A stretch of DNA of 64,000 bases, taken from contig JACZYG010000011.1 in the NCBI GenBank assembly GCA_022571215.1, forward strand, positions 28,473 to 92,472, in the 5' to 3' direction. The stretch is from Fidelibacterota bacterium (GTDB lineage Bacteria; Fidelibacterota; SORT01). Shown piece after piece: positions 37,355 through 46,189 of the stretch. The position numbers and the translations under genes are program-made. How positions within the stretch are numbered: the stretch's first letter is position 1; the number at the start of each line of letters is the position of its first letter. The notes under the pieces were generated by a model that made no database searches, was not told the DNA's origin, and worked only from the letters and a program-made list of their open reading frames with translations.

Positions 37355-39181
37355 TTGTTAAAATTCACAAGGTTTTCTTTCCTGCTCTCACTGATGCTCA
37401 TGTCTTCCAGCGCCGCGTTAGGCGGTGACAAAACCAATTTCAATTATATACAGACTAACATTTTTCGCGAGGACTCTTTTATCCGTTCCCACGGAAACTT
37501 CAATAAGATTCCAGCCAAAGGTGATAATGTCCTGACGCTCTGGATTTTCCTGACAGATAAAGGTTTCTCGAGCAAGACCGAACTGACCGTAGAGATTGAA
37601 AAACAGAGACAAGATCGAACTTTACGAAGCCTCAAGAATCGTCATAAAGTAAACAGCCCTATCGATTTCAGTGACCTTCCTGTTTACGAGCCATACGTTG
37701 AGCAGATTTCAAAATATGCATTAAAAATTCGGCATAAAAGTCGCTGGTTCAACGCGGTTTCCATTGAGATAACAACCGATAATCTTTCGTTTATTTCAGC
37801 ATTACCGTTCGTAGCCCGAATCGAACGGGTGAAACATCATGATTTATATCTATCGCCCTCTCCCTCTGAATCCCGTTCCATCTTGAGCAAAGGCGTTTCA
37901 ACCGAAGGGATAGACTATGGCAACTCTTTTGGACAATTGGATCAGATTAACGTTGTTGCGGCGCATAATTCAGGCTATTCCGGAGACGGCGTACTCATCG
38001 CGATGTTCGATACGGGATTCAGGGTATCGCATGGCTCCTTCAGCCATATAGTCAACTCGGGTAGATTGATTGCCCAGAGGGATTTTGTAAATAACGATAA
38101 TATCGTTTCCGATGAAAACGGTGAATTTGCTCAGGGGCACGGAACGAGTACCTGGTCGGCTGTAGGCGGATTTCGTGATGGTGTTCATATTGGGTCGGCA
38201 TTCGGCTCGAGTTTTATTCTCGCAAAAACAGAGGATATCCGTTCGGAGACAAAAGCCGAGGAAGATAATTGGATAGCCGCTGCCGAGTGGGTCGAAACAC
38301 TTGGAGCCGATATTATCAGTTCTTCTCTTGTATATCTCGATTTTGACGGAACTGAAGATGATTATTCTGTCGAAGACCTCGATGGAAACACCATCCTTAT
38401 CACCCTGGCAGCAGACTTTGCGGTTTCTAAAGGAATCAATGTAATAACAGCCATAGGGAATGATGGTCCGAAACCGACCTCACTTTGGGCGCCCGCAGAC
38501 GGTCATGACCTGATATCGGTAGGGGCGGTAAATCCTTCAGGCGCGCTAGCTTCCTTCAGTTCCCGCGGACCGACTGTTGACGGACGGTTCAAACCTGATG
38601 TGGTTGCTCAGGGAGTTACGGTCGCAGTTGCTACCTCCGGAAATGACTCGAGTTATACATTTTCTAACGGAACGTCTTTTTCGACCCCGCTTGTCGCAGG
38701 AGCCGTTGCACTGCTCCTTGAGGCTCGCCCGGAATTAACGCCTGAAGGGGTGAAAGTTGTTTTGACAGGAGCTGCCGATAATTCATGTTCTCCCGATAAC
38801 GATATTGGATGGGGAGTGATAGACATAATGGCATCGATAAATTTCACCGGCATAATTGAGTGTGATTCAACAATTCTATTAAATCCCCAATTTATTTTTA
38901 TATTCCCTAATCCTTCTACCGCAGGATACTCCAAGCTACGTTTCAAGATCAAAGAAAAAACCGAATACGCCGACGGAGTTAATTACAAAGTTATTATCTA
39001 TGACCTATTGGGCAGAAAAATTTCTTTCCTTGACGAGGGATTTACCTTCCCCGGTGTTCAGCCGTTGCTCAACTGGGATCATAAAGATGAATTCGGTAAG
39101 CGAGTATCGTCGGGGATTTATCTTGCCGTATTATCAGTCAACGGTGACCGGTTCACCCAAAAATTCGTAGTTCTTCACTGA
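37355..39181 (+). CDS. Subtilisin-like serine protease (S8) with T9SS-type C-terminus
   Basis: 608 residues from a TTG. Signal peptide FTRFSFLLSLMLMSSSAALG. The catalytic triad is Asp219 (AMFDTGF), His262 (GHGTST) and Ser441 (NGTSFSTPLVAGAVALLLEA); the oxyanion Asn lies in TAIGNDGPKP. The C-terminal 90 residues (IFIFPNPSTAGYS..., VIIYDLLGRKISF, SGIYLAVLSVNGDRFTQKFVVL) are the Por/T9SS-like sorting domain, so it is probably secreted to the cell surface. It begins right after tnaA and could read through from it. Confidence 0.92.
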   Translation: MLKFTRFSFLLSLMLMSSSAALGGDKTNFNYIQTNIFREDSFIRSHGNFNKIPAKGDNVLTLWIFLTDKGFSSKTELTVEIEKQRQDRTLRSLKNRHKVNSPIDFSDLPVYEPYVEQISKYALKIRHKSRWFNAVSIEITTDNLSFISALPFVARIERVKHHDLYLSPSPSESRSILSKGVSTEGIDYGNSFGQLDQINVVAAHNSGYSGDGVLIAMFDTGFRVSHGSFSHIVNSGRLIAQRDFVNNDNIVSDENGEFAQGHGTSTWSAVGGFRDGVHIGSAFGSSFILAKTEDIRSETKAEEDNWIAAAEWVETLGADIISSSLVYLDFDGTEDDYSVEDLDGNTILITLAADFAVSKGINVITAIGNDGPKPTSLWAPADGHDLISVGAVNPSGALASFSSRGPTVDGRFKPDVVAQGVTVAVATSGNDSSYTFSNGTSFSTPLVAGAVALLLEARPELTPEGVKVVLTGAADNSCSPDNDIGWGVIDIMASINFTGIIECDSTILLNPQFIFIFPNPSTAGYSKLRFKIKEKTEYADGVNYKVIIYDLLGRKISFLDEGFTFPGVQPLLNWDHKDEFGKRVSSGIYLAVLSVNGDRFTQKFVVLH

Positions 39182-39184
39182 AAA

Positions 39185-39574
39185 TCAGACTTTCGACAGA
39201 ACCTCGCTCAATAATTCTTTTGCCTTTTCTGAGACTTCCTTGAGCGCCTCAGAATCCTTTGCGATATCTGCCATCAAATCCGGGTTCAAAATTGAAAGAA
39301 CGGTCTTATTCTCCGACTCCTCATAAACGATCACGTTACACGGCAAAAGAAGTCCCAACTCTATCTCGGCAGTCAATGCGCTATAAGCGAGATTAGGGTT
39401 ACATGCTCCTAATATCATATATTTTTTGAACTCTTTATCAAGTTTCTTTTTGAAGGTTTCCTTTACGTCTATGGTTGTCAATATCCCGAAGCCGACGTTT
39501 TTTAATTCTTCGGTCACTTTTTCTATCGTCTCTTCATAGTTCATATCAACCGTTTTCGTCATATCGTAGTTCAT
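39185..39574 (-). CDS. DUF302 family protein
   Basis: 129 residues: EETIEKVTEELKNVGFGILTTIDVKETFKKKL, then YMILGACNPNLAYSALTAEIELGLLLPCNVIVYEE, both hallmarks of the DUF302 domain. Function unknown; members often appear near metal or sulfur genes. The conserved GACNP and LLPCNV cysteines are present. Convergent with the subtilase, 4 bp apart, and downstream of the NUDIX gene on the same strand. Confidence 0.88.
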   Translation of the reverse strand: MNYDMTKTVDMNYEETIEKVTEELKNVGFGILTTIDVKETFKKKLDKEFKKYMILGACNPNLAYSALTAEIELGLLLPCNVIVYEESENKTVLSILNPDLMADIAKDSEALKEVSEKAKELLSEVLSKV

Positions 39575-39589
39575 TTTATCTCCCCTTTT

Positions 39590-40126
39590 CTATTTATTTT
39601 TTGCATTCGATTTTTCGAAGGCTCTGTCAACTATCAGTCTGTGGCTGTGGAATGTAAGTCGAGGCAGGTTGTCATAGAGAAAATATTGAACATCGAGAGC
39701 ATCATCTCCCGGTATAAAATTCTTACTCTCTAATTCTATTCCGTAGGCAATCACCACCACATCACCGTAAAAACCGCCAATCGTTGTATCAATCGTGATT
39801 ATCTCGACAGGCTTAACTTTCACGCCCGTTTCCTCAAACAATTCCCGCTTTACCGCTTCTTCCGTAGTCTCTCCCAATTCCATGAAGCCACCGGGCAGAC
39901 ACCACGAACCGATGTCGGGCTCCACTCCTCTTTTAACGAGTAGAATTTTATCATTGATTATCGAAATGCCGACTACGGATGGAATCGGATTCCTGTAAAA
40001 TACTCTGCCACAGCTGAGGCAAACCGCTCTTTGTCTTCCGTCAACCTCTTTTCTTTCTATTTTATCGCTTCCGCACTGAGCGCAGTAATTCAGATCATAA
40101 CTGCCTGATTTATTCAGCACGGTCAA
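39590..40126 (-). CDS. NUDIX hydrolase with N-terminal zinc ribbon
   Basis: 178 residues. A zinc ribbon opens the protein (YCAQCGSDKIERK ... RAVCLSCGRVFYRNP), as in NudC-type NADH pyrophosphatases. The Nudix box is GGFMELGETTEEAVKRELFEETGVKV, complete with the REx2EExG glutamates. It likely hydrolyses a nucleoside diphosphate derivative such as NAD(H) or ADP-ribose; the substrate is not fixed. Starts at TTG or, two codons on, GTG. Confidence 0.88.
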   Translation of the reverse strand: MTVLNKSGSYDLNYCAQCGSDKIERKEVDGRQRAVCLSCGRVFYRNPIPSVVGISIINDKILLVKRGVEPDIGSWCLPGGFMELGETTEEAVKRELFEETGVKVKPVEIITIDTTIGGFYGDVVVIAYGIELESKNFIPGDDALDVQYFLYDNLPRLTFHSHRLIVDRAFEKSNAKNK

Positions 40127-40181
40127 TTATTTCTTTTCCTTTTCATGTGTGTAGCTTATGAATCAGAAAAAGCAATGTCAA

Positions 40182-40348
40182 AGAGAAAGAGCGTCAATCT
40201 GAAAACATTGTGGCAGTCAGGGCTTGCCCTGACGCCTCCAATAACATACGGTCGGGGCTCCCAAAGGAGTTTAGGCAACAAGCCCCGCAACTCGCATCTT
40301 TAGACAGGATACAACATTAAGATAGAGAAAGAGTTTCTATCTGAAAAC
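40182..40348. repeat. Palindromic insert bounded by 25-bp direct repeats (MITE-like)
   Basis: Two 25-base sequences, 40182-40206 and 40324-40348, match at 22 positions (AGAGAAAGAG...ATCTGAAAAC). Between them lie a perfect palindrome GTCAGGGC-TT-GCCCTGAC (40216-40233) and a longer stem CGGGGCT / AGCCCCG (40253-40287) with an inner CTCC/GGAG pair. The right copy covers the last codons of spmB. The layout suggests a small mobile palindromic element with a duplicated target. Confidence 0.45.
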
Positions 40349-40873
40349 TAAGTTACTTATAAGCACAGCGCCGAGTATGCCCGCGACGTTTCCTGCAAGC
40401 GCCGCCGGAAGCGTATGTCTTCCGTTTTTTATCCCGACCGAACCGAAGTAGAGCGCGAGAATATAGAAAGTTGTTTCCGTAGACCCCATCATGCTTGAAG
40501 TCACTAACCCGATAAAAGAATCAGGTCCGTATGTGGTTAGCAGGTCTGTCATCACTCCTATGGCGCCGCTGCCGGAGAGAGGCATCATGAAAGCCATAGG
40601 AATCGTCTCAGGCGGCATTCCTATGAATCTTGTTATCGGAGCAAGCATGGTCGTAATATAATTAAGAGCTCCCGATGCCCGAAATATTCCAACTGACACA
40701 AGTATAGCGACGAGAAAGGGCATAATTTTAACAGCAACGTTGAATCCTTCTTTCGCTCCCTCAACAAATACCTCATAAACTTTTATCTTTTTATAATATG
40801 CGTATAGAGGAATAAAAAGGAGGACAAGGGGTATCGCAAATGCTGAAATTCCTTCGATGATATTGAGAAACAT
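40337..40873 (-). CDS. spmB: SpmB-like nucleoside-recognition (Gate) domain membrane protein
   Basis: 178 residues, polytopic, with the Gate/nucleoside recognition pattern: EGAKEGFNVAVKIMPFLVAILVSVGIFRASGAL, then PMAFMMPLSGSGAIGVMTDLLTTYGPDSFIGLVTSSMMGSTETTFYILALYFGSVGIK. Named for Bacillus spore maturation, but the pair SpmA-SpmB is widespread in non-sporulating bacteria. Transport substrate unknown. Its last codons lie in the right copy of a 25-bp repeat. Follows spmA by 11 bp. Confidence 0.88.
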   Translation of the reverse strand: MFLNIIEGISAFAIPLVLLFIPLYAYYKKIKVYEVFVEGAKEGFNVAVKIMPFLVAILVSVGIFRASGALNYITTMLAPITRFIGMPPETIPMAFMMPLSGSGAIGVMTDLLTTYGPDSFIGLVTSSMMGSTETTFYILALYFGSVGIKNGRHTLPAALAGNVAGILGAVLISNLVFR

Positions 40874-40884
40874 TTTATTCCCTC

Positions 40885-41529
40885 CTATCTGTTTTGCTGT
40901 TCAGTTTGTGGACTGGAATCAACTTTGTATCTTTTCATCCTGCCTAATAGTTTGGCTAATGTTATCGCTACGATTGTCGAGCAAGTTGTCGCGAAAAGGA
41001 TCGTCCCTATCACACGGGCGGGATCAGCCGAGCCTGTCGCCACGCGGATCCCTATCACTGTCGAAGGGATAATCGTCACGCTTGATGCGTTCAACGCTAA
41101 AAAGGTAGCCATTGCGTTGGTGGCCGATTCTTGGTTTTTGTTCAGCTTTTGAAGCTCCATCATTGCTTTCAGTCCAAGAGGAGTCGCAGCATTGCCTAAT
41201 CCGAGCATGTTAGCGGCGATGTTCATTATCATCGCTCCCATGGCAGGATGATCCGCGGGAACGTCAGGGAACAGCCTCGTCATAATAGGCTTTAGCATCT
41301 TTGCTAATATGCTTATCAATCCCGATTCTTCTGCGAGTTTCATCAATCCAAGCCATAGCATCATAAGCCCAATCAACCCTATGGCGATCTCAATTGAAGT
41401 TTTGCTCATATTGAATGCGCTGGCGGTTATTTCCTTGAGCGGCTCGAGATCTCCACTGATAATCGAATTAATCATCGCTACTCCGACTCCTACTACTATC
41501 AGAAAAAGCCATACGACATTTATCATCAT
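40885..41529 (-). CDS. spmA: SpmA-like nucleoside-recognition (Gate) domain membrane protein
   Basis: 214 residues with several membrane segments: NMSKTSIEIAIGLIGLMMLWLGLMKLAEESGLI, then MNIAANMLGLGNAATPLGLKAMMELQKLN and ASSVTIIPSTVIGIRVATGSADP, standard for SpmA. Partner of SpmB directly downstream. In this non-sporulating setting the pair more probably moves a small solute or wall precursor; nothing here tells which. Confidence 0.88.
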   Translation of the reverse strand: MMINVVWLFLIVVGVGVAMINSIISGDLEPLKEITASAFNMSKTSIEIAIGLIGLMMLWLGLMKLAEESGLISILAKMLKPIMTRLFPDVPADHPAMGAMIMNIAANMLGLGNAATPLGLKAMMELQKLNKNQESATNAMATFLALNASSVTIIPSTVIGIRVATGSADPARVIGTILFATTCSTIVAITLAKLLGRMKRYKVDSSPQTEQQNR

Positions 41530-41675
41530 TCCTCCGTTTTAATAATAATATAGATCGAAAATATGATTTAATGTAAATCCACTGCCGGCAAACGTGCAAG
41601 CCGATTTAACTTGAGGTTTGACACAGAGCTCAGTAATTTCACTGCCTGATATCCAGAAAAAACCGGTGGTAAACA

Positions 41676-42587
41676 GTGAAATATAAGATGCCTCCTCCAT
41701 TACAAGCTGGAGATACAATAGCGGTAATTGCCCCTTGTTCCGCGGCAGCTGAAGATAAAGTCAAGGATGGAATCGAGTATCTAAAGGAGAAGGGATTCAT
41801 CGTTAAGACCGCCGATAACCTTAGCGGGCAATCGGGATTCTTAGCCGGGAGTGACGATTATCGTATCAGTTCTTTTAATAAATTTTGGGCGGATAAAGAA
41901 GTAAAGGCTTTATTCTGCGTCCGCGGCGGTTACGGAGTTCAAAGAATATTAACAGAAATTGACTACAACCTCATCACTGATATTCCTAAAATTCTTGTGG
42001 GTTATAGTGATATTTCCGCGCTTTCTTCCGCGATACTGGCTAAATCCGGTGTGATTACATTTTCAGGACCGATGGTCGCAAGCGATATGGGCGAGAATTT
42101 TGACGTTTATTCCGAGGAGATGCTTTGGAGAATGCTCATGGGACAACCTATCATTGATAATCCCGCAGGACAACCCTTAGTGGTATATAAAAAGGGGTAC
42201 GCGGAAGGTTACATATTTGGAGGTACGCTTACAGTTTTACTCCCCTATTTTGGCACATCTTATGTTCCTGATTTAGATGGAGCTATATTACTGTTGGAAG
42301 ACATAGGAGAAAATATCGGAAAACTCGACAGACATTTTCATCAACTTCGATATCAAGGCGTATTCGATCAGATATCGGGATTGGTTCTCGGAGAATTCAA
42401 GGACTGTTTCGAGGACAATGTGGACCCAATTGAAGCATTACAGTCAATTCTCGACTCCGCGCTTAAAGGATATGACATTCCCGTAGTTATGAATTTCGCT
42501 TATGGTCATATTAAGAAAAGAGTGACTTTGCCTATCGGTGCGCGGGCAATATTGGACACCGACCCGCTGAATTTCAGGTTGGTTTAA
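41676..42587 (+). CDS. ldcA: LD-carboxypeptidase, S66 family
   Basis: 303 residues. Cleaves the terminal D-Ala from murein tetrapeptides for cell wall recycling. Start MPPPLQAGDTIAVIAPCSAAAED; the nucleophilic Ser lies in ILVGYSDISALSSAI; later LLLEDIGENIGKLDRHFHQL supplies the Glu and the end NFAYGHIKKRVTLPIGARA the His of the family's Ser-Glu-His triad. Starts at GTG. Microcin-resistance MccF-like function is the main alternative in this family. Confidence 0.92.
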   Translation: MKYKMPPPLQAGDTIAVIAPCSAAAEDKVKDGIEYLKEKGFIVKTADNLSGQSGFLAGSDDYRISSFNKFWADKEVKALFCVRGGYGVQRILTEIDYNLITDIPKILVGYSDISALSSAILAKSGVITFSGPMVASDMGENFDVYSEEMLWRMLMGQPIIDNPAGQPLVVYKKGYAEGYIFGGTLTVLLPYFGTSYVPDLDGAILLLEDIGENIGKLDRHFHQLRYQGVFDQISGLVLGEFKDCFEDNVDPIEALQSILDSALKGYDIPVVMNFAYGHIKKRVTLPIGARAILDTDPLNFRLV

Positions 42588-42620
42588 TCCGTTGAAATCT
42601 CAAATTATGGTAAACAGATT

Positions 42621-42965
42621 ATGATTTGGAGTCTCTTCGCTTCCGTAGCGGCAATCGGCACCGGATTCATGTCAACCCTCTGTTGTGTCGGACCGGCAAC
42701 TCTCAATTTATTGGGATTAGGAGGGTATAATATCGGTCCCTGGTTCGCCGAGCACAGGCTTTATAACGTCAGCGCCACCATTTTACTGCTCGGAATCTCC
42801 TATTACCTCGAATACGGCGGGAAGGATAACAAAGAATCGATAACCGTGAACAATGACCTCATAGAAAAAAAGAATTGGGGGAAAATTGTTCTCTGGCTCT
42901 CCTATGGGTTGATATTATTTTTCAAGCTCACGCCGGAAGTCATCACTTTCGTTTATAATCACTGA
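42621..42965 (+). CDS. Small MerT-like membrane protein
   Basis: 114 residues with three or so hydrophobic segments. The first has paired cysteines before a Pro: GFMSTLCCVGPATLNLLGLGGYNIG, similar to the CC of the mercuric transporter MerT. After it come a long helix (VSATILLLGISYYLEYGG) and a last one (IVLWLSYGLILFFKLTPEVI). A role in metal import or export is plausible but not shown. It lies between ldcA and the TPP riboswitch and is probably co-transcribed with ldcA. Confidence 0.65.
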   Translation: MIWSLFASVAAIGTGFMSTLCCVGPATLNLLGLGGYNIGPWFAEHRLYNVSATILLLGISYYLEYGGKDNKESITVNNDLIEKKNWGKIVLWLSYGLILFFKLTPEVITFVYNH

Positions 42966-43027
42966 TCAAATTCCTCAAATATAAATTCCCCTTGCCTTAA
43001 GCCTTTAATTAGTATAGATTCAAGAGA

Positions 43028-43109
43028 CAAACAGGGGTGGCGGTTCCATTCAAACTGCCTGAGAGTATACCCTTAAAACCTGATCCGGATAATACCGGCG
43101 GAGGGAGGT
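43028..43109 (+). ncRNA. TPP (THI-box) riboswitch
   Basis: The conserved TPP aptamer cores are present in order: ACAGGGGTG at 43030, CTGAGAG and ACCCTT in the middle, then ACCTGATC and GGATAATACCGG at the 3' side. It stops just before the TonB receptor's ribosome site (GGAGGGAGG), so it probably blocks translation when thiamine pyrophosphate is bound. It controls the three-gene thiamine uptake unit downstream. Confidence 0.92.
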
Positions 43110-43112
43110 AAT

Positions 43113-45536
43113 ATGAATCTCAATACACTCTTAATTGCAGCTACACTGATCATATCCCCATTGCACTCTTATGGACAATCTTTTATCGATGTCATGGGAA
43201 AGGTGATAAATTTTGAAACCGGCGAGCCTTTGCAGGGGGCAAATATTTTGATAGAACAGACTCCTTTTGGTGGAGCGACAGATGGAAACGGTATATTTTC
43301 TATTCGGAATCTACCCGTAGGAAATTACACTATCAGCGCCAGTGTCATCGGCTACGAAATACAAAAACAGCTAATTCATGCCGAATCGAAAAATATAACT
43401 ATAACGTTTTCCCTGACATCGAGGACTCTTGAAGGAGAAAATGTGGTGATAAGCGGCAGTCGCGCCGTTACGGGAAAAACTCCTATAGCATTCAGCAACA
43501 TTGACTCAAGGACTTTGTCGGAAAAATATTCTTTTCAGGAAGTCCCGCTACTCTTGGATGAAGTCCCGAGCCTCTATTCTTATTCCCTTACAGGGAACGG
43601 TATGGGTTATTCCGAGATAAAAATAAGGGGGTTCGATGCCACACGAGTCGCCGTCACGGTAAATAATGTGCCTCTCAACGACCCCGAGGATCATGTCACT
43701 TATTTTTATGATATTGCCGATTTTTCAGCCAATATCCATGATATACAAGTACAAAGAGGAGTAGGCAATTCACTTTATGGAACTGCCGCTATAGGAGGTT
43801 CGGTTAATATTCTAACGAAAGGCGCAGGCACGGAACCGGGTATCACTCTATCCGGAACATCGGGCAGTTACAATACGAAAAGATTAAATTTTTCTTTTGG
43901 AACAGGTTATATTGAAAACAAATATTCCGCATACGGTAGATTTTCCAAAATACAAACAAACGGATACCGGAATGATTCCGGAGTTGATGCATCGTCATAT
44001 TTCTTATCCGCCAGCCGTTATGACCGTGACATGACCACCACTTTCAATGTTTTCGGAGGACCTTTAAAAGCCAAATTCGCCTGGGTTGGAATTACCGAAG
44101 AGCAATTAGAGGATGAGGACGAACGTCGAACAAATTTTTATTCTCCAAGCGAGTTCAACGGCTTTTTCGACGAACAGGTTGATGATTTTCTGCAAAGTCA
44201 TTATCAGCTTCTTAACGACTGGAAAGTGTCCAAGAACGTTAGACTTGAAAATACTTTCTTCCACATCAAGGGGGACGGTTTCTTTCAGGATTACAAGTTC
44301 GGCAGAAACCCTGATGAATATAACCTATCCGACAGCGGTAGAACCGATTTAGTAAGGAAAAATGTAGTAGATAAATCGCAATGGGGTTGGCTTCCGAGAT
44401 TGACCTATGTTAAAGATTCATGGTCTCTCACCGTAGGAGGAGAATTAAGTCTGTTCGCTTCAGACCATTGGGGCGAAGTGGTATGGACAAAAAACAATAG
44501 CGCGACCCCTCCAAACAACAGGTATTACGGATATAAGTCTAATAAACTGTCAGCGACGGGGTATGTGCATAGTGTTGTTGACATTGACGATTTGACAAGC
44601 CTGATGCTCGACATTCAGTATCAACACATCGGCTCATCGTTTGTTCAGGAAACAATCGGCGCATACGCTAACGGGTATGAATATGAATTAAATTATAATT
44701 TCATTAACCCTCGATTGGGTATCAATAGGAAACTCAACGACAAATTATCAGCATTCGTAAATTTCTCAATCGCAAAACGTGAACCCAGAGACGCTGATAT
44801 ATACGATGCAAATGATCCGTTTGTGAAACCTCATTTTGATTTGAACCCGGACGGCACTTTAAATTTTCTTGAACCTCTGATCGGTGAGGAAACCCTTTAC
44901 GATTATGAATTGGGAAGCTCATGGCGTAATTCAGCTTCCTCAATAAAGCTCAATCTATACTGGATGGACTTCAGGAACGAGATAGTCCCGACGGGGCAGC
45001 TGGACGATATCGGACAACGGATCTATTTTAATGCTGAACAATCAATTCATAGAGGAATAGAAGTTGACGGCTCATTTTCTTTTTACGGCAATTTATATTT
45101 ATCAGGCAATTTTAGTCTTAACGATAATTATTTTGTCACCTACAACGAGGTCGGACATGATAGTATTGAAAATAAGATACCGTTGGATCGCTCAGGAAAT
45201 ACAATCTCAGGATTTCCCAATTATCTCGCCGGACTCAAATTCGGTTACAGAGATGAACATACAGGACTATTCATACATACCCGATTTGTCGGTAAACAGT
45301 ATCTGGACAACTCCCAAACAGAATCACTCTCAATAAAAAGTTACAATGTTGTAAATCTTTCATTGAGCCGTGATATGTCCGGCAACGATTTCCCATTGCC
45401 GCTTAGCGTCCAAATTAACGTAAATAACCTGTTTAACAGGAAGTACGAAACTCATGGGTCGGTATTTTCCGGGACCGCTTTTTTTATTCCCGCGGCGCTC
45501 AGAAACGCGTCTTTAACAGTGACAGTTAATTTTTGA
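43113..45536 (+). CDS. TonB-dependent outer-membrane receptor, probable thiamine uptake
   Basis: 807 residues. After the signal peptide comes a carboxypeptidase-regulatory-like domain (GKVINFETGEPLQGANILIEQTPFGG), then the plug (YSEIKIRGFDATRVAVTVNNVPLNDPEDH, QRGVGNSLYGTAAIGGSVNI) and a 22-strand barrel ending in aromatic NF. Import through it uses TonB energy. The TPP riboswitch directly upstream and thiamine pyrophosphokinase directly downstream make thiamine, or a precursor, the probable cargo. The receptor alone would not show this. Confidence 0.92.
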   Translation: MNLNTLLIAATLIISPLHSYGQSFIDVMGKVINFETGEPLQGANILIEQTPFGGATDGNGIFSIRNLPVGNYTISASVIGYEIQKQLIHAESKNITITFSLTSRTLEGENVVISGSRAVTGKTPIAFSNIDSRTLSEKYSFQEVPLLLDEVPSLYSYSLTGNGMGYSEIKIRGFDATRVAVTVNNVPLNDPEDHVTYFYDIADFSANIHDIQVQRGVGNSLYGTAAIGGSVNILTKGAGTEPGITLSGTSGSYNTKRLNFSFGTGYIENKYSAYGRFSKIQTNGYRNDSGVDASSYFLSASRYDRDMTTTFNVFGGPLKAKFAWVGITEEQLEDEDERRTNFYSPSEFNGFFDEQVDDFLQSHYQLLNDWKVSKNVRLENTFFHIKGDGFFQDYKFGRNPDEYNLSDSGRTDLVRKNVVDKSQWGWLPRLTYVKDSWSLTVGGELSLFASDHWGEVVWTKNNSATPPNNRYYGYKSNKLSATGYVHSVVDIDDLTSLMLDIQYQHIGSSFVQETIGAYANGYEYELNYNFINPRLGINRKLNDKLSAFVNFSIAKREPRDADIYDANDPFVKPHFDLNPDGTLNFLEPLIGEETLYDYELGSSWRNSASSIKLNLYWMDFRNEIVPTGQLDDIGQRIYFNAEQSIHRGIEVDGSFSFYGNLYLSGNFSLNDNYFVTYNEVGHDSIENKIPLDRSGNTISGFPNYLAGLKFGYRDEHTGLFIHTRFVGKQYLDNSQTESLSIKSYNVVNLSLSRDMSGNDFPLPLSVQINVNNLFNRKYETHGSVFSGTAFFIPAALRNASLTVTVNF

Positions 45537-46189
45537 GCAACGCCCGGAAATCGGTCGTCGTAGCGAACGGAAATTTCGTTTATACCGATAGGATAAGAAA
45601 ACAGATCGAGTCTGCCGATCGGATTGTATGCGCGGATGGCGGCGCAAATCATCTGGCAGCCGTTGACGTTACTCCCGATTTGATTCTGGGAGATTTGGAC
45701 TCCGTGCATCCTGATACTCTCCAGCGCTTCAAGGATGTGGAAACTATCAAAGACACCGACCAATTCAGCACCGACACGATGAAGATAATCAATCACGAAC
45801 TTTCTTTAGGGATGGAAGAACTCTTGCTGCTCGGCGCTACGGGGGGAAGAATAGACCATGCTCTTTCAAACCTTAGCCTACTGACTCGTTATGCCGATCT
45901 CATTAAAATTTCTATAATGGACGAGCGGACAGAGACGCTGTTCATAAAAAAATCAATTACCTTTAATTCTACTGTCCGTAGAAAAATATCTTTGATGGTT
46001 CTCGGAGGGGAATCTTCCGTGACTTCAAAAGGATTGAGATGGGAGCTCGATGGTGAATCTCAACGGTTCAGCCCTTTCGGAATCAGCAACGAGGTGGCGG
46101 ATTCACCCGTTACGATAGAGGTTGAAGGTAGCGGCATCTTTCTTTTCAAGATTTTCGAAATGAGTGACGGCACTCCTATAAATGAATAA
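45533..46189 (+). CDS. thiN: Thiamine pyrophosphokinase
   Basis: 218 residues. Converts imported thiamine straight to TPP with ATP. Marks: ADRIVCADGGANHLAAVDVTPDLILGDLDSV, KDTDQFSTDTMKIINHEL, LLLGATGGRIDHALSNL, all of the TPK/ThiN catalytic domain; the C-terminal part holds the thiamine-binding strands (SSVTSKGLRWELDGES). It starts at a TTG that overlaps the receptor's stop (TTGA). It supports thiamine salvage, as the pathway end needs only a kinase. Confidence 0.93.
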   Translation: MSNARKSVVVANGNFVYTDRIRKQIESADRIVCADGGANHLAAVDVTPDLILGDLDSVHPDTLQRFKDVETIKDTDQFSTDTMKIINHELSLGMEELLLLGATGGRIDHALSNLSLLTRYADLIKISIMDERTETLFIKKSITFNSTVRRKISLMVLGGESSVTSKGLRWELDGESQRFSPFGISNEVADSPVTIEVEGSGIFLFKIFEMSDGTPINE

